Assembly: GCA_043728315.1 (NCBI GenBank)
Contig: JAYTMT010000150.1
Span: forward strand, 1 to 64,000
From: JAAFIP01 sp043728315
GTDB taxonomy: Bacteria > Pseudomonadota > Gammaproteobacteria > Burkholderiales > Burkholderiaceae_C
Length of the DNA: 64,000 nt
Direction of reading: 5' to 3'
This document shows positions 33,902 through 43,800 of the stretch, piece after piece. The first letter of the stretch is position 1. Every line of letters starts with the position of its first letter. The notes beneath the pieces are model-generated. The model searched no databases. It worked only from the letters and a program-made list of their open reading frames with translations, and was not told where the DNA came from. The position numbers and the translations under genes are program-made.

Positions 33902-34639
33902 ATGGCAGAGACTTATTACCCCTACCAGGGCAGCGGCAAAATTTATGCACGCGTGGCGGGCACGGCCACTGGCCGCATGGAGCTGGGCAATTGCAGCAAG
34001 CTGAATATTAAGATCAAAGAGGAAAAGAAAAACCTCAAGGACTACACCAAGCCAGGTGGGGGCAACTACGCCACGGTGAGCCGCATAGACACGGCGACGC
34101 TGGAGCTGACGCTGCATGACCTGAACAAGACGAACCTTGCACGGGCGATGTTTGGCAGCGAGGCGGTGGTGGCGGGCGCTGCGGTGGTGGATGAGGTGGT
34201 GCTGGGCTACAAAGATGCGATTTGCCCGCTGGCGCACCCCGCTGCCACAGCGGTGGTGGTGACCAACAGCGCGGCGACTACCACCTATGTGGCTGGCACG
34301 GACTATGAGGTGCGGCCGGGGGGAATATTTGTGTTGGCCGCTGGGGCGATTACGGATGCGCAGAGCCTGAAAGTGGACTACAGCTTTGTGGGCTATAACC
34401 GCGTGGAGGGGCTGACTGGCGGTGCGCAGACGCTGGAGCTGTATTGCGAATTTTTGAACGAGGCGAACAGTGGCAAGCCGGTGTTGCTGGATTTTTGGAA
34501 GGTGCAACTCTCGCCCACCAAAGCGCTGGAGCTGCTGGGCGACAAGTTTGCCGAGCTGGATACGGAGGCTGAGCTTTTGAAAGACCCGACTAAGACGGGG
34601 GTGGGGATTAGCCAATACTTCCGCGCGCGCTTGGCTTAG
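33902..34639 (+). CDS. Tail tube protein candidate
   Basis: The 245-residue product is beta-rich, with KIYARVAGTATGRMELGNCS and the C-terminal KDPTKTGVGISQYFRARLA typical of tube proteins of transposable siphophages. A central Ig-like insert (VTNSAATTTYVAGTDYEV) may decorate the tube. It ends the head operon just before a strong terminator. Confidence 0.7.
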   Translation: MAETYYPYQGSGKIYARVAGTATGRMELGNCSKLNIKIKEEKKNLKDYTKPGGGNYATVSRIDTATLELTLHDLNKTNLARAMFGSEAVVAGAAVVDEVVLGYKDAICPLAHPAATAVVVTNSAATTTYVAGTDYEVRPGGIFVLAAGAITDAQSLKVDYSFVGYNRVEGLTGGAQTLELYCEFLNEANSGKPVLLDFWKVQLSPTKALELLGDKFAELDTEAELLKDPTKTGVGISQYFRARLA

Positions 34640-34661
34640 GCTTGGCTGTGTATTGATTTAA

Positions 34662-34689
34662 AAAAAGGGGCGCTGCGTGCGCCCTTTTT
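34662..34689 (+). terminator. Rho-independent terminator after the tail tube gene
   Basis: GGGCGC (34668-34673) and GCGCCC (34679-34684), extended by A:T pairs, followed by TTTTT. It separates the head operon from the tail operon, which has its own late promoter 18 bp further on. Confidence 0.85.
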
Positions 34690-34706
34690 GCTGCCCGCAA
34701 AAACAC

Positions 34707-34755
34707 TCAAAGACTTTACTTAGCCCCCACGCCCTGCACGCGGCACAGTGTGGGT
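34707..34755 (+). promoter_or_regulatory. Late promoter/operator C (tail operon)
   Basis: TCAAAGACTTTACTTA (34707-34722), 33 bp, ATG 34756. The spacer has CGCG and a weak -10 CACAGT six bases before ATG. Located right after a terminator, which supports a real promoter. Confidence 0.78.
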
Positions 34756-37700
34756 ATGGCGAGCAACAACACCGTAGAAATTCAAGTTACCGCAGACACC
34801 GCGCAGGCGCAGGTGGGGCTGGGTAATGTCAATAAAGGCTTGGCTGAGACAGGCGCTAGTGCGGCTGCGCTGCAAGGCAAGGCGGTAGCTGCTGGGCAGG
34901 GGCTGAACCAAACGGCCGGAGCTGCTGGCAAAACTACTGAGGCACTGGATAAAACGGCTAAGTCAGCTACGGCGACTGGCACTGCTTTTGGAGGCATTGG
35001 GGCGCTGATTGCAGGCGCATTTACTGGCCGAGAGCTGGTGCAGACTATTACGCAAGCGGACTCGTTGCAGCGCGGTATGGCGGCGGTGGCTGGCAGCAGC
35101 AAGGCTGCGGCGGATGAGATGGCTTTTGTTAAGCGGATAAGCAATGAACTGGGGCTGGAGATTAACAGCACGGGGCAGGCTTATTTGCAGTTGACGGCGG
35201 CGACCAAGGGCACGGCGATTGAGGGGCAGGCTACGCGGGATGTGTTTACGTCGGTGTCCAGAGCGATGTCGGCGCTGGGCAAGAGCACAGCAGAGACCGA
35301 GAATGCGCTGCGGGCGGTGAGCCAGATTGCCAGTAAGGGCACGGTGAGCATGGAGGAGCTGCGTGGGCAGCTTGGCGAGGCGCTGCCGGGGGCGCTCAAA
35401 GCTGCGGCAGATGGCCTGAAGGTGACGGTGCCAGAGCTGATAAAAATGGTGGAGTCTGGCGGGGTGTTGGCTAAAGACTTGCTGCCAGCGCTGAGCAAAA
35501 GCCTAGACGATTTGTATGCGGGCGGGGGATCGCCAGACACGCTGGTGGCGCAATTTAACCGCTTTAAAAATGCGGTGAGCGCGGTGGCGGTGGAGCTGGG
35601 CGAGAGCGGGCTGACGAAGGCGCTGGGTGATGCGGCGGTGGGCGGCGCAAAGGTGGCGGGGCTGCTGGGCTCGGCCTTTGTGGGGCTGGGCAAGGGGATT
35701 GGCAATGTAGCGGGGGCAGTGGCTACGCTGGACTTTAAGCCACTGGCAGATGACTTGGGGCTGACTGGCCGCGCGGCGCAAGACTTTAGCGAATTGACCT
35801 ACGACGCGATGGGCAATTTGATAGGCTCGACGCAGCAGGCGATACCGCCTGTGCAGGAGCTGAAACAAAAGCTTGAGGCGGCGGCAGTGGCTGCTGGCAA
35901 GCTGGGGCTGGTGGCTACAGACTTTGGCAATGAAAGTAAAAGCGCATTTAGAAAAGCAGAGATTGCGGCACAAAACGCTGAGGCGGTGCTGCGCCAAGCG
36001 GCTAAAAATTCGGTGGCTGCTTTTGATAAATTTAAAGAATCGGGCGACAGCGCGGCGGAGGCGGTGGCCAAAATTGGCAAAGACTTTGACCTGAGCACTG
36101 CGCCTGGCATACGCGATGCAGCGAATGTGCTGAATCAGTTGGTGGCGCAGGGGAAAATTACTGCTGACCAGTTTAATAAAACTTGGACTGATGCGCTTAA
36201 GGGGGTTGACCTGACTGAGTTTGCAGGCAAGGCGAAAAAAGCCTTTGAAGACACGAACCAAAGCGCGGCGGTGTTGGCAGGGGTATTGAACCAAGGGGTG
36301 CGCGAAGCGATTAAACGCACGGGGCTGGACTTTGATGTGATATCGGGCGGCATGGGCAAGGCGGCGCGCAGCGCGATTAACGACACCACGGCCATTATTG
36401 CGGGGCTGGATGGCCTTAAAAAACAAGGCGTAGACACGGCGGCGGTGCTGACAGCCAGCATTGGCAAGGCAATAGCCACCGCAGACAGCCAAAAGGCGAT
36501 AGAGGCGGTGCGCCTGCAAATTGAGAGCCTGCGCAAAACGCTGGGCGATAAGGTGACGGACGGGCTGCTTGACCAGGCTAAGACCAAGGCGCTGGAGCTG
36601 GCGGACGCGAGTGACAAAGCCAAGCTGGGCGTGAACAGCTTGCGGGAAGCGATGAAGGAGCTGGGACTGACTAGCCGCGAGGAGCTGCAAGCCACGGCCA
36701 AGCGGGCGCAGGAAGCCTATGACGTGATAAAGACGAAAGGCCAAGAGGAAGGCGAGAGCTATGTGGCTTGGCAGGCACGCAAGGGGGATGCGGCGCGGGT
36801 GATGCTGCAAAGGCTGATAGCTGCGAACAATGGCGTAGCCGATAGCAGCGCTGTGGCGCTGGCGGCGATGGAGGGGCTGACGATTGTGGTGGATGCGGCT
36901 GGGCGGGCTACTGTGCAGGCGATGAATGCTGGCGCTGATGCAGCTGGCAGGCTGGGCGACGCGGCGGCGCGGGCGGGGGATGCCACGCAGAGCGCAGCGG
37001 AGCGGGCTATAGAGGCGCTGGAGCGCGAGACGGCGGCCATAGAGCGGGCGGCTGATGCGCAGCGGCGACGCGCCAACATAGACAAAGAAGGCTTTAGCAC
37101 GGATAAAGAGGGCAAGCGCATTGTCGGGCAGGAAGGTGACGATGCGTTTAAGAAGCGGGTGGGTGACAAATATGGCGAGAAGTATGGCGACGATAAAAAC
37201 GCTGGCAAGGCGCTGAGCCTGCAACAACGCATTGACGAGATACGCCGCGCTGGCAACTCGGGGCCGAATAACTCGGAGGTGACGCGGCTGCTGAAAGAGC
37301 AGGCTGAGGCTGAGGTGGCGCTGCTGAAAACGCAGGGTGAGGATAAGCAAAAGGACGCTGAAGAGAAGGCCAAAGAAAATGAGAAGGCGCAAAAAGAGCG
37401 CGAGGACGCAGCCAAGCGAAGACAGTATGCTGCCACCAAGCAGGCGGATGCACAAGGGGCTGACATTGCTGCTAGCACAAGTTACCGCGATAGCCAGCTG
37501 GTGGTAAAAAAGGCTGTGCTGGCAGCGCAGCTAAGCAAAAATGCGGCGGATTTGGAGCTGGCGAAAACCACGGAGGACTTGGCAGCGCAGACACGGCTGC
37601 TGGAGCAAGCCAAGCGCTTGGAGCTGGAGAAGCTGAGGCTAGACGTGGAGACGGTGCGCCAGCAAGCTGATGCGCTGCGAGACCAAGCGGCTGCGCTGGA

Positions 37701-38016
37701 GCTGCGCGATAGGGCGCTGGGTGGCGAGAACATTGCACGACTCACCGAGATCCGTGCCTTGCGCCAACGGGCGCTGGCAAAGGATGTGGAGGCTGAATCG
37801 CTAAGTGCTAAGGCAGATGCGGCGGGAAAGACTGTGACTGCGAGCCCAAGCCCTATTCCCGCCCCTGCCCCAACCGATGAGCCAAGCACACGACTACCCA
37901 TTCGCACAGTGAACATCAACCTGACTGGCGCTGGCGGTACTGAAACTGTGCCGACCACCGAGGCGGGCGCTGCTGCGCTGCTGCGGGTGCTGCAAAACGC
38001 GAGGCTTAGCGCATGA
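34756..38016 (+). CDS. Tail tape measure protein
   Basis: The 1086-residue product has the tape-measure domain (about 60-270: SLQRGMAAVAGSSKAAADEM, STGQAYLQLTAATKGT, GKSTAETENALRAVSQIASKG, GQLGEALPGALKAAADGL), and long helical and coiled-coil stretches (about 330-1040). It sets tail length. No tail-assembly chaperone gene precedes it. ATG 34756 gives MASNNTVEIQV and fits the late-promoter spacing. Confidence 0.9.
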   Translation: MASNNTVEIQVTADTAQAQVGLGNVNKGLAETGASAAALQGKAVAAGQGLNQTAGAAGKTTEALDKTAKSATATGTAFGGIGALIAGAFTGRELVQTITQADSLQRGMAAVAGSSKAAADEMAFVKRISNELGLEINSTGQAYLQLTAATKGTAIEGQATRDVFTSVSRAMSALGKSTAETENALRAVSQIASKGTVSMEELRGQLGEALPGALKAAADGLKVTVPELIKMVESGGVLAKDLLPALSKSLDDLYAGGGSPDTLVAQFNRFKNAVSAVAVELGESGLTKALGDAAVGGAKVAGLLGSAFVGLGKGIGNVAGAVATLDFKPLADDLGLTGRAAQDFSELTYDAMGNLIGSTQQAIPPVQELKQKLEAAAVAAGKLGLVATDFGNESKSAFRKAEIAAQNAEAVLRQAAKNSVAAFDKFKESGDSAAEAVAKIGKDFDLSTAPGIRDAANVLNQLVAQGKITADQFNKTWTDALKGVDLTEFAGKAKKAFEDTNQSAAVLAGVLNQGVREAIKRTGLDFDVISGGMGKAARSAINDTTAIIAGLDGLKKQGVDTAAVLTASIGKAIATADSQKAIEAVRLQIESLRKTLGDKVTDGLLDQAKTKALELADASDKAKLGVNSLREAMKELGLTSREELQATAKRAQEAYDVIKTKGQEEGESYVAWQARKGDAARVMLQRLIAANNGVADSSAVALAAMEGLTIVVDAAGRATVQAMNAGADAAGRLGDAAARAGDATQSAAERAIEALERETAAIERAADAQRRRANIDKEGFSTDKEGKRIVGQEGDDAFKKRVGDKYGEKYGDDKNAGKALSLQQRIDEIRRAGNSGPNNSEVTRLLKEQAEAEVALLKTQGEDKQKDAEEKAKENEKAQKEREDAAKRRQYAATKQADAQGADIAASTSYRDSQLVVKKAVLAAQLSKNAADLELAKTTEDLAAQTRLLEQAKRLELEKLRLDVETVRQQADALRDQAAALELRDRALGGENIARLTEIRALRQRALAKDVEAESLSAKADAAGKTVTASPSPIPAPAPTDEPSTRLPIRTVNINLTGAGGTETVPTTEAGAAALLRVLQNARLSA

Positions 38017-38438
38017 GCAGCCTGACCCTTGCCTACACGACGCTGGGCGCAAGCCCTGTGACTACGACGCTGGCGCTGCCTAGTGCGCTGAGCTGGACGG
38101 ATGAGTACACCTGGAGCCCTGTGGTGCAGACGCAAACCTACACGACTACGGGGGCGCTGCTGATTGAGGAGGCGACCAAGCAGGCGGGGCGGCCTTACAC
38201 GCTGGAGGGCTCTGAAGACCGCACCTGGTGCACAAGGGCGCTGGTGGACACGCTGCATGCTTGGGCGGCTGCGCCGGGGATTGTGCTGGTGCTGAACATA
38301 CGCGGGCTGGCGCGGAGCGTGACTTTTGACCACAGCCGGGGGGCTTTGCAAGGGCTGCCTGTGCTGTTTTATGAGGATGGCTCGGTGGCGGGGGCGGACT
38401 GGTATGTGCCGACGCTGCGGCTGATTGGGCTGGATTGA
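38013..38438 (+). CDS. Tail protein, distal-tail region (hypothetical)
   Basis: The 141-residue product is beta-rich and starts LAYTTLGASPVTTTLALPS, with LEEATKQAGRPYTLEG-like and RGLARSVTFDHSRGAL segments. It overlaps the tape measure stop (ATGA), the position of minor tail proteins in siphophages. Exact role unknown. Confidence 0.65.
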   Translation: MSSLTLAYTTLGASPVTTTLALPSALSWTDEYTWSPVVQTQTYTTTGALLIEEATKQAGRPYTLEGSEDRTWCTRALVDTLHAWAAAPGIVLVLNIRGLARSVTFDHSRGALQGLPVLFYEDGSVAGADWYVPTLRLIGLD

Positions 38439-38460
38439 ATTTAACTGGACTGGAAACACC

Positions 38461-38886
38461 ATGGCTACTGCTGCAATACCTAAAATGAGCGCGCTTAAAG
38501 CGGGGGACACTTTAAGTTGGGCGGGCACTTGCCGCTTGCCTGCGGGCACTTGGACGGCTACCTGCCAAGTGCGATCGGCGGACGAGCCCTATGACTTGCT
38601 GGGCACGGTGGCGGTGACGCTGGGCACGCCTGTGGCGGTGGTGGGCAGCGCGATGTTTGACACACCGATTTTGCTGCTGGCCGATGCGCAGCAGACGCTG
38701 GCTTGGCCAGTGGGCACGCATGAGCTGGATTTGCGCTACATGGAGGCAGCGGGGGGCGCTGGCGCTGCGGTGGTGCACACGACGACGATTTTGCTGCCTG
38801 TGCTGCGGGCGGTGACGGGCGTGCCTGTGGGCGCACCACCACCACCACCACCACCACCACCACCACCATCAACGCAAGACGAATAA
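38461..38886 (+). CDS. Hypothetical virion protein with polyproline tail
   Basis: The 141-residue product is beta-rich with a C-terminal run of about 13 Pro encoded by a (CAC)n tract, then STQDE. ATG 38461 was chosen; an earlier in-frame start would overlap the previous gene. It may be a fibre or adaptor component. Confidence 0.55.
   Translation: MATAAIPKMSALKAGDTLSWAGTCRLPAGTWTATCQVRSADEPYDLLGTVAVTLGTPVAVVGSAMFDTPILLLADAQQTLAWPVGTHELDLRYMEAAGGAGAAVVHTTTILLPVLRAVTGVPVGAPPPPPPPPPPPSTQDE
38834..38868 (+). repeat. CAC trinucleotide microsatellite
   Basis: About 11.7 uninterrupted CAC units, encoding the polyproline tail of the preceding gene. Length changes would alter the Pro count without shifting the frame. 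Confidence 0.9.
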
Positions 38887-38888
38887 CC

Positions 38889-39461
38889 ATGGCACAAATA
38901 GGCATCACTCTAGCCCCCACGCTCACCGTGGGCCTGACGCTGAGCAGCGGGGGCTCGGAGGTGGTGCTGGACGGGGCTGTGCCCAATGGACTGCTGCACA
39001 CGCTGACGCTGGCACCTGCTGGCCCTGTGGTGCTGGCTACCGCAGGAGAGATTTTGCGGGGGGAAAGGGGCTTGCGTGGAGAGCAAGGCCTGCCGGGGCC
39101 GGCGGGTACATCAGGCACGGTGATTTATACGGCGGGTATGGCTTTGTCTGGCCATGTGGCGGTGACCTTGGATGCGCTGGGGCGGGCTGTGCCTGCGGAC
39201 TGCACTATGGCAACCCATGCGCATGCGGTGGTGGGTGTGACGCTGGGGGCGGCAGCCGCTGGCGAAAGTGTGAGCGTGCTGGCGCCAGGGCAGCTGGAGC
39301 ATGCGGGCTGGGCTTTTGTGCCCGGGCAATGTATTTTTTTAGGGCTAGACGGGGCATTGACTCAGGCGTTGCCTGTGCAAGCTTTGTTTGCCAAGGTGTT
39401 GGGTATCGCGGTTGCGCCGACGCGGGTCAACTTGGGGTTTCAAGCGGCGATTTTTGTTTGA
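38889..39461 (+). CDS. Collagen-like fibre/adaptor protein
   Basis: Of 190 residues, about 60-77 form a short collagen-like Gly-X-Y stretch (GERGLRGEQGLPGPAG) that may trimerise. The C-terminal domain (about 80-190) is beta-rich with ALGRAVPADC and QLEHAGWAFVPGQCIFLG. Probably a virion fibre or decoration protein. Confidence 0.65.
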   Translation: MAQIGITLAPTLTVGLTLSSGGSEVVLDGAVPNGLLHTLTLAPAGPVVLATAGEILRGERGLRGEQGLPGPAGTSGTVIYTAGMALSGHVAVTLDALGRAVPADCTMATHAHAVVGVTLGAAAAGESVSVLAPGQLEHAGWAFVPGQCIFLGLDGALTQALPVQALFAKVLGIAVAPTRVNLGFQAAIFV

Positions 39462-39485
39462 TTTTTTTAACTAGGAGTTTTAATC

Positions 39486-40088
39486 ATGGGTACTTTAAGC
39501 ACCACGAAATATATTAAAAATAATGCGGGGCAACTGACTGAGGAGGCTGCTCTGACGACCAGTGCGGGTGCTGCTGATGCCCAAAAGCTGATAGCACTGA
39601 ACGCCAATGGTGTTTTGGATGCGAGCATCGTCAACAGCAAAGCCAGCAGTGCTGGAGCGGCTGATGCTGGGAAAGTGGGGGCATTGGATGCTGCGGGCCG
39701 GTGGGATATAACGATGATGCCTGTGGGCTTGGGGCAAGACACTGCGGTGATTGTGGCTAGCGAAGCGCTGGCTGCGGGCGACTATGTGAACGTGTGGAGC
39801 AGCACGGGCTTTAAGGTGCGCAAAGCGGATGCGACTGTGGTGGGCAAGGAGGCGCATGGCTTTGTTTTGTCGGCTGTAGCCGCCTCAGGCAATGCAACGG
39901 TGTTTTTTGAAGGCACGAATACTGCGGTGACTGGGCAAACGCCGGGGAATGTGTTTTTGTCAACAACTGCGGGCACTGGCAGTGCAACCGCACCGAGCGG
40001 CTCTGGCAATGTGGTGCAGCGCGTGGGCTTTGCGACTAGCGCAACGGGCGTGAACTTTCAGAGCCAGCCGTCTGTGGCTTTGTTATAG
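39486..40088 (+). CDS. Hypothetical virion/fibre protein
   Basis: The 200-residue Ala/Gly/Thr-rich product has an SAGAADAGKVGALDAAGRWD motif often found in phage fibre or decoration proteins, then a beta-rich domain similar in outline to the previous protein's C-terminus (GDYVNVW, ...GNVFLSTT). AGGAG precedes ATG 39486. Confidence 0.6.
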   Translation: MGTLSTTKYIKNNAGQLTEEAALTTSAGAADAQKLIALNANGVLDASIVNSKASSAGAADAGKVGALDAAGRWDITMMPVGLGQDTAVIVASEALAAGDYVNVWSSTGFKVRKADATVVGKEAHGFVLSAVAASGNATVFFEGTNTAVTGQTPGNVFLSTTAGTGSATAPSGSGNVVQRVGFATSATGVNFQSQPSVALL

Positions 40089-40090
40089 CC

Positions 40091-40876
40091 ATGGCTATTC
40101 GTAGTGCTTTGGTGATTGTGGCTGGTGTCGTGCAGCAGATACCGCGCGGCGACGTGTCGCGCGAAGCCTATGCGGCCAAATGGAAAGCTCAGGGCAATGC
40201 TACGACGGCCACAACTGGTAACGGCTACACCGCGCCCACTGTGGTGGGCACGGCAACGGCGCGCAATGTGGCTGCGACCAACTTTTTTACACGGCTGCGG
40301 CGCTTGGGCTATGTGAGCGCAGCTACTGCTGGGGCACTGGCCGAGAGCCGCGTGGCGGTGGCGCAGGCGACGATCGGCAATGGGGCTGGGCTGGGGGGCT
40401 TTACCAAAATTGTGCGATTTGGCTGCTCGGACGCGGCTACGGTGGCAGGTGCACGGATGTTTGTGGGTATGAGCAGCTCGACAGCTGCGGCGACGAATGT
40501 GGAGCCCGCTACGCTGACTAACAGCATAGGGGTGGGGCATGGGGCGGCGGATACGAACCTGAAGCTGTACTACGGCGGCTCTGCGGCTCAGACGGCGATT
40601 GATTTGGGGGCGAGCTTCCCTGTGAACACACTGAGTGTGGATGCTTATGAGCTGGCGCTGTTTGCGTCGCCTAATCTGACTACAGTGGGCTATATGGTGA
40701 CGCGGCTGAACACGGGGGCGGTGGCCAGCGGGACGCTGAGCGCGGCCACTGCGGGGCTGCAGCTGCCACTGGCTACCACGCTGCTGAGCTACCACAAAGC
40801 TTGGCGCACCAACAATGCGACGGCGCTGGCGGTGGGGCTGGACATCATCAGCGATTATGTTGAAACCGATAACTAA
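40091..40876 (+). CDS. Hypothetical tail fibre or receptor-binding protein
   Basis: The 261-residue product starts MAIRSALVIVAGVVQQIPRG and has TNFFTRLRRLGYVSAATAGALAESR, GFTKIVRFGCSD and ARMFVGMSSST, a pattern I associate with phage fibre heads. Domain identity could not be fixed. Confidence 0.55.
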   Translation: MAIRSALVIVAGVVQQIPRGDVSREAYAAKWKAQGNATTATTGNGYTAPTVVGTATARNVAATNFFTRLRRLGYVSAATAGALAESRVAVAQATIGNGAGLGGFTKIVRFGCSDAATVAGARMFVGMSSSTAAATNVEPATLTNSIGVGHGAADTNLKLYYGGSAAQTAIDLGASFPVNTLSVDAYELALFASPNLTTVGYMVTRLNTGAVASGTLSAATAGLQLPLATTLLSYHKAWRTNNATALAVGLDIISDYVETDN

Positions 40877-40894
40877 ACTGATTTGAGAATTACT

Positions 40895-43800
40895 ATGCCA
40901 ATCCTGACAGGCGACATCAAACTACTTAAAGCCCAAGTGAATCTGGATACGCCAGATGGTGGTGGGGCTATGACCTCTGCCGAGGTGGTGGATGGGCTTA
41001 GCAATAATCTTTTTCCTGATGTGGCGGATTTGGAGCGGGTGTATGGCAATGTGGCGCTGCGCAAGATTTTTCCGGCTGTGTACACAAGCAATGTGGACTC
41101 GTATTACAAAGCGCACGCGATCATTAGCAAACCACCTGCGGACGCAAAAGTGAGTGTGAACCTTTTTACCACGCGCTCATGGACTGACAGGCGGCTGGAT
41201 GCGAAGGAGGCGATTGAGCGCTACACGGGCAAAGGGCCGCGCTTGACCTGCCGGATACTGGAGGCGCATTATGCGGGCAGCTTGGTGCTTAACTTGTTTA
41301 GTTTGTCGGGCAGGGATTTCCCAGCTGAGAGCGATGCGGTGGTGATGCGCTCGCCCAATGGCGCGGAGCAAACAGTGCGGATTTTAAAAATCGCTATTTC
41401 GAAAGCACCCTACACAGTGAGCGAGGGCGGCGGTGTGGTAACTTTCGAAGCGTTTTTGGCGGTGTGTACGCTGAGTGCATACCTTGTGAACGATGTGGTG
41501 GGCCCGCCACTGGCGCGGGCGGTGACCAACGAGGCGGCCTACGCCCTGCTGTACAGCACCAATGTGGCGGCAGGTGCCAAGTTTTACAGTATTAAACCGC
41601 TGACGGCGGCGGCGGCATTGAACGCGCTGGCGGTGCAGGTGAGTGAGGTGTATAACTCTGTGGTGCCTGCTGCCGCTAGCGAGAGCCCGATCATTGACCA
41701 ATACCCGCTCGGGCTGCGGCGCAATGTGTCGCGCACTGCGGTGGCTGCTATTAGCCTGCCATCGGTAGCGGCTGCGCTGGGCCCTAACAGCGCGCTGCGC
41801 ACGCCTACGGCCATAGAGCCGGGCTCGCTGGTTTTAAACCACGCGGGCACGGTGTTTACGGACGATGGCGCTGGGCTGCTTAAGCAGGGCAGCACGACGG
41901 TGGGGGTGGTGGGGTATGCGGACGGGGTGTTGACTTTTGCAGCGGGTGCGCCGTCGTATGCCGCTGGCAGTAACGTGATTACCTACAAACCAGCCACCTC
42001 CAGCGGGGCGGCTGCACACAGCGAGAGCTTGGCAATTACGCAGGCGAATCAGGGCTTGGCTTTTGTTTATGCGTTTGAGCCGCCACCTGCGCCGGGCACT
42101 TTTACGGTGTCTTACATGGCGCAGGGGCGCTGGTATGACTTGACAGACAACGCCACCGGCCGCTTGGTGGGCGCAGACACCAGCTATGGCACGGGGAGCA
42201 TTAGCTACAGCACGGGCTCAGCCAGCATGACGCTGGGGGCGCTGCCTGATGTGGGCAGCGAGCTGGTGTTTAGCTGGGGGGATGCGGCAGCAGCCAAGGC
42301 GCTGCCTAATACGATTGCGCTGCCTGCGCGCCTGGTGGGCACTTGCGCACTGGATGGCTGGCTCTGGCAATCGGATAACCTGACTATGACTTGGACGCGC
42401 GGCGCTACGACTTATACGGCAACCGCAAACATAGTTACGGGCGCAATTGCGGGGGACGCTACTGGCAACGTATCGACTCGCACGCAGTGGCTTGGCTACC
42501 CCGGCTACTCTACGGTGGTGCAAATGAGCCCCGCTGTGCTGCCAGACGGGGCGGGTATGGTGACTTTTTCGGCCACACGCAGCGCGCAAACTCCGGCAAC
42601 CCAAGCGGTGGCCGTGCCGGGGAGTGCCACGCTTGCGGGCGCGCCGATTGTGCCGGGCAACTTAGTGTGCACGCTGGGTGTAAGCGCGCCGCCCGGGCAC
42701 ACATACCCCAGCATTGTTTACGCACGCGATGACAGGCAGGGCAACTTGGTGGTGGATGGCGCGGTGGTGGGTTCGGTTAACTACTCTACTGGCGCGGTGG
42801 TTTTTGTGGCTAACTACACGGCGGCCACTTACCTTAATGTGCTGCGCAGCAGGCCGAATCTGAATGGGGTAGGTACTTATTTTTACGACACGCAAGAGGC
42901 ATCGACTGCCACGATTACGCTGACTGCGGGCACGCGCACAGTGTCTTACTCACTGCCCGGCCACGCGGTGCAGGTGGCTAGCACTACAGCGCCGATGGCT
43001 TGGGGCTATCAAGTGCCACTGGCACCGGGGGGTGAGGTGGTGACTGACAGCCTTGCGCTGAGCGTGGGGGGTGAGGTGTACACCGCAGGCGGCGGCGTGC
43101 TGCGCAAGGGCTGGGATGCGCTTACGGCTACGCCAGCTATAAGCAGTGCGGGCACGGTGGGCTCTGCTGGGCTAATTACGGTGACTAGCCTGCCTGCCAA
43201 TGGCCAAAATGCCGTGGTGTGGAGCAATGTGGCTGAGAAGCTAAGCGGCGCTGGGCGTGTGCGGCAAGGGGTGTTTCGCACGAGCTCTGCGCCGATCAAA
43301 ATAGCGTCGGCCCAGCTGCAAAGCGGGGCGCTGATTGGCGTTTGCAACGCGGCTGGCGCGGTGTCGGGAGGGGGGTTTGGAGGGGCGGTGGACTTTTCGC
43401 GCGGGCTGGTGAAATGGTCGATCGCCGCACCGATACCCGCCGAAAGTTTGTCTTATAACGCGGTTTTTTTGCAATACTTACCGCTGGACGCGAACATATT
43501 GGGGCTGGACACTGCACGCTTGCCGCTGGACGGGCGTGTGCCGGTTTACAGGCCGGGCGATGTGGTGGTGGTGCACCACACAGATACCTACACTGTGCCG
43601 GGCACGCCTGTGGTGGGCACCGTGGTGAACGTGGGGCGTGTGCGGGTGAGCTATATCAAGCTGCGCGATAACTTGGGCGTGGCCGTGCCCGAGGCGATGC
43701 TGGACATGGACTTGGACGCAGGCACGGCTACGCTTAACTCTGGCTATGCGCTGGGGGCGCTGCAATTGCCGCTCAAGGCCGAGCACCGGATTGAGGACAC

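Noticed and set aside
35503..37455. 650-residue minus-strand open frame
   Set aside because: Antisense of the tape measure gene with no domain pattern.
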